A DNA stretch of 9,268 bases from Nitriliruptoraceae bacterium. Lineage in GTDB: Bacteria; Actinomycetota; Nitriliruptoria; Nitriliruptorales; Nitriliruptoraceae. Under the pieces are notes generated by a model that saw only the letters and a program-made list of their open reading frames with translations, was not told the origin of the DNA and did no database searches. The position numbers and the translations under genes are program-made. The stretch is taken from NCBI GenBank assembly GCA_007117945.1, contig SKTN01000147.1, forward strand, positions 1-9,268, given 5' to 3'. This document shows positions 1-6,477 of this stretch, one piece after another. Each line of letters begins with the position of its first letter. Within the stretch, counting starts at the first letter, position 1.

Positions 1-42
1 CACCTCGGGGCACCGACCAGCGCCGCACCGCGACGCCGGAGG

Positions 43-56
43 GTTGGTCGGCCAAC
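43..56. other. Short inverted repeat downstream of the TlpA-like gene
   Basis: A 5-bp stem, gttgg/ccaac, encloses the loop tcgg, 14 bases past the stop codon of the TlpA-like gene. It could be a weak terminator, but it is short and has no T-run, so chance is a fair alternative. Nothing else is recognisable in bases 1-69; a gene further left may start or end outside the window. Confidence 0.2.
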
Positions 57-69
57 AGCAGCTGGCCGG

Positions 70-768
70 TCACCGCACCTGGTCCAGCAGGTCCTCGAGG
101 CTGGCGGCGGTCAGCTCGCCGACGTAGCGGGCGACGAGCTGACCGTCACGGTCGAACAGCACGGTGGTGGGCATCCCACGTCCGCCGACGGCGAAGGCGA
201 CGTCACCGTCGATGTCGTGGATCGTCGCGAAGTCGATCCCCAGCTCCTCCACGAAGGCCTCGCCGTCCTCGAGGCGGTCGAGGTGGTCGATGCCGAGGAA
301 GGTGATGTCGGGGTTGTCGTCCCGGGCCTCGAGCAGGAGCGGCATCTCCGCACGGCACGGTGCACACCAGCTGGCGAAGATGTTGACCAGGGTCGGGTTG
401 CCGGCCTCGGCCTCACGCGCGATGAAGGCCGCGGCCTCCGACCAGCCGCCGCTGACCAGGTGGGCGTCGGCGGGTGGCACCTCCTCAGGCGCCTCCACGG
501 CGAAGACGTCCACGCCGTCGTCCGCCGGCACGCTGGGCGCGCCGTCGTCGGGTGTCGCTCCGAAGTCGACCACCTCGCCGTCATCGCCCGCGCAGCCGAG
601 GAGCACCACGCCCAGCACCGCCAGGCTCGTGACGGCCAGCGGTAGGCGACGGGCAGCGCGTCGCGTGTCGCGTGGCGTCCGTGCCTGTCGGACCGCTGGG
701 CTCCGGCGTGTGCGCTGGCTGTGGGGCCGCACGGCGGCGGGTGGGGAGCTGGGGCTCGGCTGCGGCAC
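70..768 (-). CDS. TlpA/ResA-type thioredoxin-fold lipoprotein (thiol:disulfide oxidoreductase)
   Basis: Predicted extracytoplasmic, lipid-anchored thiol:disulfide oxidoreductase. Proteins of this family reduce or exchange disulfides in exported proteins, often apocytochrome c. With the GTG start at 768 the product is 232 aa. A very Arg-rich n-region of about 45 residues leads into a hydrophobic stretch ending in lipobox LLGC (Cys59). An acidic, Pro-rich linker follows, then a thioredoxin domain with redox motif WCAPC (residues 134-138) and the cis-Pro loop RGMPTT (Pro200), ending in DQVR before the TGA at 70-72. The domain has the usual TlpA size. The start is uncertain: GTG at 768 has GGAG nine bases upstream, whereas the in-frame GTG at 732 would give 220 aa but has no ribosome binding site I can see. 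The open frame continues far upstream, but that part has no domain and runs antisense or through a hairpin region. The family is clear; the electron donor and client are unknown, and the downstream neighbour lies outside the window. Confidence 0.85.
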   Translation of the reverse strand: MPQPSPSSPPAAVRPHSQRTRRSPAVRQARTPRDTRRAARRLPLAVTSLAVLGVVLLGCAGDDGEVVDFGATPDDGAPSVPADDGVDVFAVEAPEEVPPADAHLVSGGWSEAAAFIAREAEAGNPTLVNIFASWCAPCRAEMPLLLEARDDNPDITFLGIDHLDRLEDGEAFVEELGIDFATIHDIDGDVAFAVGGRGMPTTVLFDRDGQLVARYVGELTAASLEDLLDQVR

Positions 769-898
769 GGCGACGGCTCCGACCGACGGGGATGCGGGCC
801 TGCGAAGGTACCGAGGGGCCGCCCGCGCTCTCCTCCGAGCCTGGCCTCGCTCGTGGCCCCACGCGCCCCTGCTGCCGCGTGGTCGGGCACCGCGTCTG

Positions 899-948
899 GC
901 CGGAGGACCGACACCTCGCCAGGTCCCGTTCCGGATGAGACCTCCGGC
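899..948. other. Inverted repeat with an 8-bp stem flanking a 34-base loop
   Basis: gccggagg (899-906) is exactly complementary to cctccggc (941-948), and the 23-bp perfect hairpin begins one base further on at 950. It may be part of the same folded 3' end or of a promoter region for the TlpA-like gene. The rest of 769-898 shows no gene, no clear promoter hexamers and no other structure that I can support. Confidence 0.25.
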
Positions 949-949
949 A

Positions 950-999
950 GCACGGGTGGTCGTTCCCTGGGCGCTGGCCCAGGGAACGACCACCCGTGC
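950..999 (-). terminator. 23-bp perfect hairpin, probable factor-independent (I-shaped) terminator
   Basis: Bases 950-972 pair perfectly with 977-999 around the tetraloop gctg, giving 23 uninterrupted, mostly G:C pairs. The hairpin lies about 110 bases past the stop codon of the HisC-type gene and upstream of the TlpA-like gene, both on the minus strand, where the former's transcript should end. There is no T-tract on either side. Actinobacterial terminators often lack one, but its absence keeps the role open. The arm ccagggaacgaccac recurs 72 bp away, so this could instead be a member of a dispersed palindromic repeat family. Confidence 0.6.
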
Positions 1000-1026
1000 G
1001 CCCACCAGCTCGAGGCACCTCGCGAT

Positions 1027-1066
1027 CGTGGTCAGGAGCTGGGCTCTGGCCCAGGGAACGACCACG
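1027..1066 (-). repeat. Degenerate second copy of the hairpin element
   Basis: The 27 bases at 1039-1065 match 967-993 in 26 of 27 positions, a direct repeat at a 72-bp offset. The copy also folds: 7 bp (1027-1033 with 1060-1066), a 5x5 internal loop (aggag facing ggaac), 6 bp (1039-1044 with 1049-1054) and the loop tctg. The right arm is conserved with the perfect copy while the middle of the left arm (aggag where the perfect copy has gttcc) has diverged. It lies 44 bases past the stop codon of the HisC-type gene. Confidence 0.6.
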
Positions 1067-1087
1067 CCGGGGACCACGGCCGCCTCG

Positions 1088-1102
1088 GGGCCCCCGGGGC
1101 CC
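1088..1102. other. GC-only hairpin immediately after the HisC-type stop codon
   Basis: gggccc (1088-1093) can pair with gggccc (1097-1102) around a three-base loop, within a G/C-only run that begins a few bases past the stop codon at 1110-1112. It may contribute to 3' processing or termination. In DNA this GC-rich, such a palindrome may also be chance. Confidence 0.3.
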
Positions 1103-1109
1103 GCCGGGC

Positions 1110-2189
1110 TCAGCCGGGCGTCGCCAGCACCTCCGGCGCCGCGTCCAGCACCGCATCGACCTCGGCGGGGGTGCCGACGGTGATCCGCACCTGCTCCTCC
1201 AGGCCGTAGGGCGTCAGCGGGCGCACGCCGATCCCGCGCGCCGCGAAGGCCTCCACCACGGGCCCGGCCGGCCGGCCGAGCTCCACGGTCACGAAGTTGC
1301 CGAGCCCGGCGCTGTGGGCCACACCCAGCTCGTGCAGCCCCCCCGACAGGCGGCTGCGGCCCTCGACGGTGCCTCGGATCGTCGCGGCGAGGTGGTCCTG
1401 GTCGCCCAGGCTCGCCACCGCCGCCGACTGGGCCGCAGCCGCGACGTTGAACCGGGGCCGCCGGCCGTCGGTGGCCGCGACCAGGGCGGGCGGACCCAGC
1501 AGGGCCCCCACCCGCATCCCCGCGAGGGCGTGGGCCTTCGAGAAGGTGGTCAGCACCACCACCTCCTCGTGCGCGAGGGCCAGCTCCCCCACACGGGCGT
1601 AGCCCAGCTGCCCCGTGGCGAAGTGGTGGTAGGCCTCGTCGATCAACAGGGTGACGTGGCCGGGCAGCTCGCGCGCCAGGTGGATCAGCGCATCGCCGGT
1701 GACGTGGGCGGCGGTGGGGTTCGCCGGGTTGTCGATGGCCACCACGCGGGTGCGCGGCGTCACCGCGGCGAGCAGCGCCTCGACGTCGCGGGTGTAGCCC
1801 GGCTCGGTACCGCTCGCCGGCCCGCCCGTCGCCACCTCGACGTAGGCGGCTCCTGCGTTGCGCGCGGCGAGGCGGTAGACCACGAAGGACCGTTCGAAGG
1901 CCACGACCTCCGGCTGGTCGTGACCGCTGCACCGCTGCGGGATGAGGTCCATCAGCAGCGCCGCGGACCCGGTGCCGACGGCCACGCGCTCGGGGGTCAC
2001 CCCCTCGTCCACGGCGATCGCGGCACGCAGCTCGGCGCTGGCGTCGTCGGGGTAGCGGTGGGCCTGGGACAACGTCGAGGTAGCGGCCTCCAGGGCAGCG
2101 GGCGAGGGCCCGAAGGGCGACTCGTTGGAGGAGAGCCGGACCCGCATGCCCGGCGGCGGCCCCACGGCGGCACCGGCGGCCACGCTCAC
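1110..2189 (-). CDS. hisC: HisC-type PLP-dependent aminotransferase (histidinol-phosphate/aromatic aminotransferase family)
   Basis: Fold-type I PLP aminotransferase of 359 aa, the usual HisC length. HisC converts imidazole-acetol phosphate and glutamate to histidinol phosphate and 2-oxoglutarate in histidine synthesis. Visible family marks are the N-terminal LSSNESPFGPSP (residues 19-30), RYPDD (45-49), the PLP-site segment DNPANPT (153-159), DEAYHHF (184-190), the Schiff-base lysine in FSKAHALAG (Lys218), Arg226 in GMRVGA, and the substrate-carboxylate Arg335 in VRITVGT. The segment VGTGSAALL (71-79) departs somewhat from the GNGSDE-like segment of classical HisC, so a Pat-type aromatic or related aminotransferase is possible. 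No other his gene is in the window. The GTG at 2189 overlaps the TGA of the upstream Cpn10-like gene as GTGA, which favours translational coupling and this start; an internal ATG 14 codons later (MRVRLSSNES) is the alternative. Cytosolic. Confidence 0.82.
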   Translation of the reverse strand: MSVAAGAAVGPPPGMRVRLSSNESPFGPSPAALEAATSTLSQAHRYPDDASAELRAAIAVDEGVTPERVAVGTGSAALLMDLIPQRCSGHDQPEVVAFERSFVVYRLAARNAGAAYVEVATGGPASGTEPGYTRDVEALLAAVTPRTRVVAIDNPANPTAAHVTGDALIHLARELPGHVTLLIDEAYHHFATGQLGYARVGELALAHEEVVVLTTFSKAHALAGMRVGALLGPPALVAATDGRRPRFNVAAAAQSAAVASLGDQDHLAATIRGTVEGRSRLSGGLHELGVAHSAGLGNFVTVELGRPAGPVVEAFAARGIGVRPLTPYGLEEQVRITVGTPAEVDAVLDAAPEVLATPG

Positions 2190-2524
2190 AGGTACAGCCC
2201 CGTGGCGCTGTCGGCCTGGTGGGAGGCGACGGCGTGGACGTCCCGTTCCCGCACGATCAGGTAGGGCTCGCCCTGGATGTCCACCTCGATGGCGTCCTCG
2301 GGGAGGTACAGCACGTCGTCGCCCACAGCGATCTGGCGCACGTTGGGGCCGATGCCGATGGTCGCGCCCCAGATGCCCTTACGGTCGACGGACCGGGCGG
2401 TCGCGGGGATCACGATGCCGCCGCGGCTGCGGCGCTCGCTGTCGTCGGGCGGGGCGACCAGCACACGGTCGCCGAGTACGACGACGCTGCGGCGGTCGGG
2501 CTGCGGGTCCTCGAGTGCGCTCAT
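2186..2524 (-). CDS. GroES-like (Cpn10) protein
   Basis: Small Cpn10-fold protein of 112 aa from the ATG at 2524; a GTG at 2533 would add three residues. Family marks are the entry strand LGDRVLVAP (17-25), a polar mobile-loop region ending in the GroEL-contacting hydrophobic triplet GGIVIP (35-40, triplet IVI 37-39), KGIWGATIGIGPNV (49-62) in place of the usual KG-x-V-x-AVG-x-G strand, the barrel turn VGDDVLYLP (67-75), and the terminal strand YLIVRERDVHAV (88-99). A tail of about 13 residues (100-112) extends past the usual end of the fold and reaches the overlap with the aminotransferase gene. No groEL lies next to it, and the sequence differs enough from a standard GroES that a divergent paralogue or specialised co-chaperonin is likely. 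Family membership is fairly secure; whether it caps a GroEL ring is unknown. Confidence 0.8.
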   Translation of the reverse strand: MSALEDPQPDRRSVVVLGDRVLVAPPDDSERRSRGGIVIPATARSVDRKGIWGATIGIGPNVRQIAVGDDVLYLPEDAIEVDIQGEPYLIVRERDVHAVASHQADSATGLYL

Positions 2525-2550
2525 GGCCCGCACCGTACCTGCGGCACAGC

Positions 2551-2586
2551 GCCGATCACCGCGCCAGGGGGCCGATCACCGTGCCA
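2551..2586. promoter_or_regulatory. Tandem 16-bp direct repeat upstream of the Cpn10-like/HisC operon
   Basis: gccgatcaccgcgcca (2551-2566) and gccgatcaccgtgcca (2571-2586) match at 15 of 16 positions and start exactly 20 bp apart, about two helical turns. They lie 27-62 bases upstream of the Cpn10-like start, in the short gap after the regulator gene, where an operator or activator site would sit. No clear -35/-10 pair is visible. The role is inferred from position only. Confidence 0.35.
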
Positions 2587-2628
2587 CGATGCCGGTCAGC
2601 ACGTTCCACACGGTGCGACGGCGACCGG

Positions 2629-3414
2629 TCAGCGGGGCGCGACGTAGGTGTGTGCCGCGACGTGGGGGGGGATCGCCGCGTCGTGGTGCGCACCGGCGAC
2701 CAGGACCCAGCCGCGCTCGTTGCGCTGGATCTCCGCGTGCTTGCCCGGGAGGAAGCCGCAGTTCTGGAGCAGCTGCAGGGCCTCGTCGTCGCCCTCGAGG
2801 GTCTCGGTGATGCGCAGGACCTCGACGGGGCCCGTGGGCGCATCGGCGAGCAGCACGGCGTCGGCGTGCTCCGGGGCGTTGCCGGAACCGGGGATGGGGT
2901 TGCCGTGGGGACAGGTCCCGGGGTCACCGAGCAGCTCGATGAGCTTCGCCTCGACGTCGCCGGAGACCACGCCCTCCCACCGTTCGGCCTCATGGTGCAC
3001 CTTCCACCACTCGAGCCCGATCACATCCGACAGCAGGCGTTCGGTGAGCCGGTGGCGCCGCACCGCCGTGGTCGCCAGCGGCACGCCGGCGGTGCTCAGC
3101 GCCAGCCGCTCCTGGCTGGCATCCCCGACGAGCTCAGCGGTGCCGTTCTCCAGCAGCCGGGTGATGGCGGCGTCGACCAGGGCGACGTCAACGGGGAGCC
3201 GGCTCGCGATGGTGGCTGCGGACACGGCGACACCGAGGTGGTGGTGCTCGAGCAGGATCTCCAGCACCTCGGTGACCAGGCTGTCGACCCCGTGGTCAGC
3301 GCGGTGGTCGGGGTCCGGGTGCGTGAGCCCGTGGAGGTGCCGTGCGGCGCGTCCCGAGCCGGGGCGCTCGGACGCCGAGGGGCGGTCCTCAGTGAGGTGT
3401 GCCGGTACGGACAC
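2629..3414 (-). CDS. DtxR/IdeR-family metal-dependent transcriptional repressor
   Basis: A 261-aa protein with DtxR architecture: a ~40-residue N-terminal extension, a winged helix (about 44-118), a dimerisation/metal domain (119-178) containing RRHRLTERLLSDVIGLEWWK and the conserved NPIPG (172-176), and a C-terminal SH3/FeoA-like domain (about 196-260). Family members bind Fe2+ or Mn2+ and then repress metal-uptake genes. Aligned by eye to diphtheria DtxR, ancillary-site residues are kept (His79, Glu83 and His98 as His121, Glu125 and His140). The primary site is altered: Cys102 is Glu144, Glu105 is Glu147, His106 is Gly148, and Met10 aligns near Val50. Glu in place of Cys102 recalls Mn-responsive MntR-type proteins. 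The GTG start has GGAG six bases upstream. The gene diverges from the ATPase gene, and an iron box between them suggests autoregulation and control of iron import. Confidence 0.9.
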   Translation of the reverse strand: MSVPAHLTEDRPSASERPGSGRAARHLHGLTHPDPDHRADHGVDSLVTEVLEILLEHHHLGVAVSAATIASRLPVDVALVDAAITRLLENGTAELVGDASQERLALSTAGVPLATTAVRRHRLTERLLSDVIGLEWWKVHHEAERWEGVVSGDVEAKLIELLGDPGTCPHGNPIPGSGNAPEHADAVLLADAPTGPVEVLRITETLEGDDEALQLLQNCGFLPGKHAEIQRNERGWVLVAGAHHDAAIPPHVAAHTYVAPR

Positions 3415-3504
3415 GGTGGGCTCCTGGGTCGGGAGCTGCAGGGGTGCGGGGCGGTGTCGAGCGACCCCTCAGGGGCCGATGGAGCACGCGGGAGCCCGCT
3501 GGAG

Positions 3505-3523
3505 GAAGGGTAACCTAACCTCA
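3505..3523 (-). promoter_or_regulatory. Iron box (DtxR/IdeR-type operator) between the regulator and ATPase genes
   Basis: Read on the minus strand this is TGAGGTTAGGTTACCCTTC, which matches the DtxR/IdeR consensus TWAGGTTAGSCTAACCTWA at about 14 of 19 positions, with the left half AGGTTAG intact. It sits midway in the 194-bp divergent gap, about 90 bases from the regulator start and 85 bases from the ATPase start, so one bound repressor could control both. TA-nnn-T hexamers suitable as -10 elements lie inside it on both strands, but I see no convincing -35. No other feature is evident in this gap apart from the ribosome binding sites. Confidence 0.7.
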
Positions 3524-3608
3524 CGGTCCCCTCGCACGTCCGTCGGACCTGGTTCCCTGGGGCCGACCGTCCCGATCACGACCCCTTCCGAGGCGAGTTG
3601 GAGGCGAG

Positions 3609-4703
3609 GTGGCCGGCCCCGAGCCCACGACCCCGGCGTTGCGCTGTTGCGCCCTGACGCGTCGGTTCGGTGACACCCTCGCCGTCGACCGCGTCGACCT
3701 GACGGTGCCGCGGGGCAGCCTGACCGCCCTGCTCGGGCCCTCGGGCTGCGGCAAGACCACGGTGCTGCGGATGGTCGCCGGGCTCCTCGATCCCGACGAG
3801 GGCCGCATCGAGATCGACGGGACCCTGGTGACCGGCCCCACGGTCGCCCTCCCACCGGAACGCCGCAACGTCGGCATGGTCTTCCAGGACTACGCCCTCT
3901 TCCCCCACCTGACCGTGGCCCGCAACGTCGGCTACGGGCTGCGCCACCTGTCGCGGGGCGAGCGGGCCGAGCGCGTGGCCTCCGCCCTCCGCCTCGTCGG
4001 CATGGATCACCTCGGTGCCCGTCTGCCCACCGCCCTGTCGGGCGGCCAGCAGCAGCGCGTCGCGCTCGCCCGGGCCCTGGCACCCGAGCCCGACCTGATC
4101 CTGCTGGACGAACCCTTCTCCAACCTCGACGCCGCCCTGCGCGCCGCGGTCCGTGAGGAGGTCCGCGCGATCCTGCGCGCCGCGGACCAGACCGCGGTGT
4201 TCGTCACCCACGACCAGGAGGAGGCCCTCTCCCTGGCGGACCTCGTGGCGGTGATGGACCAGGGCCGCGTGCACCAGATCGCCGACCCCCAGACCCTCTA
4301 CACCCAGCCGGCGACCCGTTTCGTCGCCGAGTTCGTCGGTGAGGCCGACGTGCTGCCGGGGACCCGCGCGGGCCGCTACCTCGTCGACACCCCGATCGGG
4401 CGGCTGCCCACCGACCGGGCGCTGCGGGCCGGGGAGGTCACCGTGGTGGTGCGCCCGGAGTCCCTCGACCTGCGCCGCGCGGACGACGGCACCGGTGTGG
4501 TGACGGGTCTGTCCTACTTCGGCCACGACCAGCTCGTCACCATCGAGGTAGCCGGGGGCCACGTGCTGCGCTCGCGTCGCGGTCCCGGCCTCGACCTGGT
4601 GCGCGGCGACCGGGTACGGCTCGAGGTGGTCGGCCCCGTGGTGGCCTTCGACCGGGTGGCGGCAACGACCCTGGCCGACGAGGTGGACGGTGTCCCCGCC
4701 TGA
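3609..4703 (+). CDS. fbpC: Ferric-iron ABC transporter ATP-binding protein (FbpC/AfuC type)
   Basis: Cytoplasmic ATPase subunit that powers ferric-iron import, 364 aa. All nucleotide-binding motifs are intact: Walker A GPSGCGKT (43-50), Q-loop VFQDYALFPHLTV (Gln93), signature LSGGQQQR (143-150), Walker B LILLDEP (163-169), D-loop SNLD (171-174), and H-loop VFVTHDQEEA (His201). A TOBE-like C-terminal regulatory region follows from about 240 to the end, as in FbpC, PotA and CysA proteins. The iron assignment rests mainly on the FbpA- and FbpB-like partners facing it and on the iron box upstream; the ATPase alone could not exclude other CUT1-like substrates. The start is GTG at 3609 with GGAGG four bases upstream, a slightly short spacing. 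The gene is monocistronic and converges on the permease gene, 69 bp away. Confidence 0.88.
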   Translation: MAGPEPTTPALRCCALTRRFGDTLAVDRVDLTVPRGSLTALLGPSGCGKTTVLRMVAGLLDPDEGRIEIDGTLVTGPTVALPPERRNVGMVFQDYALFPHLTVARNVGYGLRHLSRGERAERVASALRLVGMDHLGARLPTALSGGQQQRVALARALAPEPDLILLDEPFSNLDAALRAAVREEVRAILRAADQTAVFVTHDQEEALSLADLVAVMDQGRVHQIADPQTLYTQPATRFVAEFVGEADVLPGTRAGRYLVDTPIGRLPTDRALRAGEVTVVVRPESLDLRRADDGTGVVTGLSYFGHDQLVTIEVAGGHVLRSRRGPGLDLVRGDRVRLEVVGPVVAFDRVAATTLADEVDGVPA

Positions 4704-4775
4704 CACGGGATGCCGATCTGCCAGCGGCGCCGGCCTGCCGGACCGGGCCTGCGGCGGGCGCCGTCCCGCGTGTCA
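4701..4775. terminator. Possible bidirectional terminator between convergent genes
   Basis: The 69-bp gap between the convergent ATPase and permease genes, together with their two stop codons, can fold: tgacacggga (4701-4710) pairs with tccc plus gtgtca (4764-4775, two-base bulge), and ggcgcc (4726-4731) pairs with ggcgcc (4757-4762). Both TGA stop codons are part of the outer stem. There is no T-run. Position argues for shared termination; the structure is imperfect. Confidence 0.4.
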
Positions 4776-6416
4776 GCGCTCCCGACGCTCCCGGATCATC
4801 GCCACCGCCAGGGGCACGGAGCCGAGCAGGATCAGCAGCAGCGCCGGGATCGACGCCCGGGTGTAGAAGGCCTCCTCGGTGGCGGACCACACCCGGGTGG
4901 GCAGGGTGTCGAAGCCCGTCGGTGCCAGCAACAGGGTCGCCGGCAGCTCCTTGAGCGCGGTCAGGAACACCAGCGCCCCCCCGGCCAGGGCCCCCCGCCG
5001 CGCCAGGGGCAGGGTGACCCGCCTGAGCGTCGCCAGACGGTCGCTGCCGAGCACCCGGGAAGCCGCCTCCACGTTCGGGTTCACCTGGAGCAGGGAGGTG
5101 CGGATCGCCCCTACCGCCTGGGGCAGGAACAGCACCACGTAGGCGAAGACCAGCATGGCCAGGGTCTGGTACAGCGGGGTCGCCAGCCGGATGCCGAAGA
5201 ACACCAGGGCCAGGGCCACCACGATGCCCGGGAGCGCGTAGCCGGTGAAGGAGGCCCGCTCCACCAGCCGCGCGATCCGGGAGGAGGAGCGCGAGGACCA
5301 GATGGCCACGGGCAGCGCCGCCGCCACCGCCGCGAGCGCGCCGAGCCCCGCGGACAGGATGCTGCGCCACGCGGGTCCGAGCGCGACGTTGAGCTGTTCC
5401 CCGGCGGCGATCCCGCGCACCAGCCAGTACACGATCACGGTGACGGGGGTGACCAGCCCCACCAGCAGCACCAGCACGCACAGCGCGGCCGCCGGCCACC
5501 GCCAGGCACGCAGGGGCACGGCCGGTGCGGCCCGGGTCGGTCCCCGTGCCCCGAACTGGCCGCCACGGTCGCGCGCGACCCGGGCCTCGAACACGATCAC
5601 GACGATGGTCATCCCCACCAACAGCAGCCCGAGCAGCGCCGCGGGTGAGCGGTCGAAGGCCGAGCGGTACTGCAGGAACAGCCCACGCGTGAAGGTCGAG
5701 TACCGCAGGATCGACACCGCACCGAAGTCGCTGAACACGTACAGCATCACGAGCAGCCCCCCGGCCGCTGCGCTGGCCCGCAGCTGGGGCAGGGTCACCT
5801 TGAAGAAGGTGCGCACGGGGCCGTTGCCCAGGAGTCGGCTGGCCTCCTCCAGGGAGGGGTCGATCCCGCGCAGACCCGCCTGCACCGTGATGAGCACGTA
5901 GGGGAAGCTGAACAGGGTCAGCGCCACGAAGGCGCCCCAGAAGCCGTAGGGGCTCGGGGGCAGGACACCGAGCCACTCCTGCACCAGCCCCCCCGGGGCG
6001 AAGGCCGCCACCAGCGCGAAGGCGCCGACGAAGGTGGGGATCACCAGGGGCAGGCCCGTGGCGATGGCGAAGAAGCGCCGGGCGGGCAGGTCACTGCGCA
6101 CCGTCAGCCACGCCAGGGGCACACCCAGGACCAGACACGCCAGGGTCACCGAGGTGCCGAGCAGCAGGGTGCGACCGGCCAGACGCAGGGTCTGCTCATC
6201 GGTCGCGATCTCCACGATCCGGGCGAGGGGGAGGTCGGCCGTGGCCACGAGCAGGTACAGCGCCGGGAGCAGCATCGCCGCCGCGACGAGCAGCGCCGGC
6301 ACCCAGATCGCCGGGTGCACACCAGCGACCCGCCGGCTGCCGACACGCGGCCTGCGGGGGCCGTCGGGCAGCTGGCGGGTCAGCTGGTCGCTGGTGGTGG
6401 GCGCCTCGATGCTCAT
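4773..6416 (-). CDS. fbpB: Ferric-iron ABC transporter permease, two-domain fused (FbpB/AfuB type)
   Basis: Integral membrane permease of 547 aa with two MetI-type permease halves in one chain, as in FbpB-type iron permeases. I count about 12 hydrophobic segments, the first at roughly 36-58 and the last at 522-540. Each half carries the cytoplasmic EAA loop that docks on the ATPase: the first at about 189-213 (LEEASRLLG...VTLPQLR) and the second at about 449-473 (VEAASRVLG...VTLPLAR). A charged linker at about 278-304 joins the halves. The ATG start at 6416 is 61 bases past the stop codon of the binding-protein gene and is preceded by a strong hairpin rather than a recognisable Shine-Dalgarno sequence. 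It should work with the binding lipoprotein upstream and the convergent ATPase; no second permease gene is present or needed. Confidence 0.9.
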   Translation of the reverse strand: MSIEAPTTSDQLTRQLPDGPRRPRVGSRRVAGVHPAIWVPALLVAAAMLLPALYLLVATADLPLARIVEIATDEQTLRLAGRTLLLGTSVTLACLVLGVPLAWLTVRSDLPARRFFAIATGLPLVIPTFVGAFALVAAFAPGGLVQEWLGVLPPSPYGFWGAFVALTLFSFPYVLITVQAGLRGIDPSLEEASRLLGNGPVRTFFKVTLPQLRASAAAGGLLVMLYVFSDFGAVSILRYSTFTRGLFLQYRSAFDRSPAALLGLLLVGMTIVVIVFEARVARDRGGQFGARGPTRAAPAVPLRAWRWPAAALCVLVLLVGLVTPVTVIVYWLVRGIAAGEQLNVALGPAWRSILSAGLGALAAVAAALPVAIWSSRSSSRIARLVERASFTGYALPGIVVALALVFFGIRLATPLYQTLAMLVFAYVVLFLPQAVGAIRTSLLQVNPNVEAASRVLGSDRLATLRRVTLPLARRGALAGGALVFLTALKELPATLLLAPTGFDTLPTRVWSATEEAFYTRASIPALLLILLGSVPLAVAMIRERRER

Positions 6417-6431
6417 CGCTGCGGCACGCTA

Positions 6432-6476
6432 CCGGCGCGGGGGTGGCGCCCCCTATGGGACGCCACCGCGCGCCGG
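6432..6476 (-). other. Strong intercistronic RNA hairpin between the binding-protein and permease genes
   Basis: ccggcgcg (6432-6439) pairs with cgcgccgg (6469-6476), ggtggcg (6442-6448) with cgccacc (6461-6467), and ccc (6449-6451) with ggg (6457-6459): 18 base pairs with a small internal loop and one bulge around a five-base loop. On the transcript it starts one base past the binding-protein stop codon and ends 15 bases before the permease ATG. There is no T-run, so partial termination or protection of the upstream message from 3' decay fits best. Such elements in solute-binding-protein operons keep the binding protein more abundant than the permease. Confidence 0.7.
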
Positions 6477-6477
6477 C

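Noticed and set aside
70..1932. A single 620-residue minus-strand protein including the TlpA domain
   Set aside because: Only the last ~190 residues have a domain. The rest is antisense-frame reading of the aminotransferase gene and passes through the hairpin region. A lipoprotein signal in the middle marks a start near 768 or 732.
164..2264. Long plus-strand open frames opposite the TlpA-like and aminotransferase genes
   Set aside because: They are frame shadows typical of very GC-rich DNA, with low-complexity Arg/Gly/Ala/Pro composition, no domain, and overlap with well-supported minus-strand genes.
3548..3565. ttccctggg near the ATPase gene as a third copy of the hairpin repeat
   Set aside because: Only nine bases are shared and there is no matching inverted arm, so chance is sufficient.
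3576..4706. A 376-residue minus-strand open frame opposite the ATPase gene
   Set aside because: The plus-strand frame carries every ABC ATPase motif. The antisense frame is rich in His, Gly and Gln with no recognisable domain.
4537..5976. A 479-residue minus-strand frame overlapping the permease gene
   Set aside because: It overlaps the clear 12-TM permease in another frame and is a low-complexity Arg/Gly/Ala/Pro translation.
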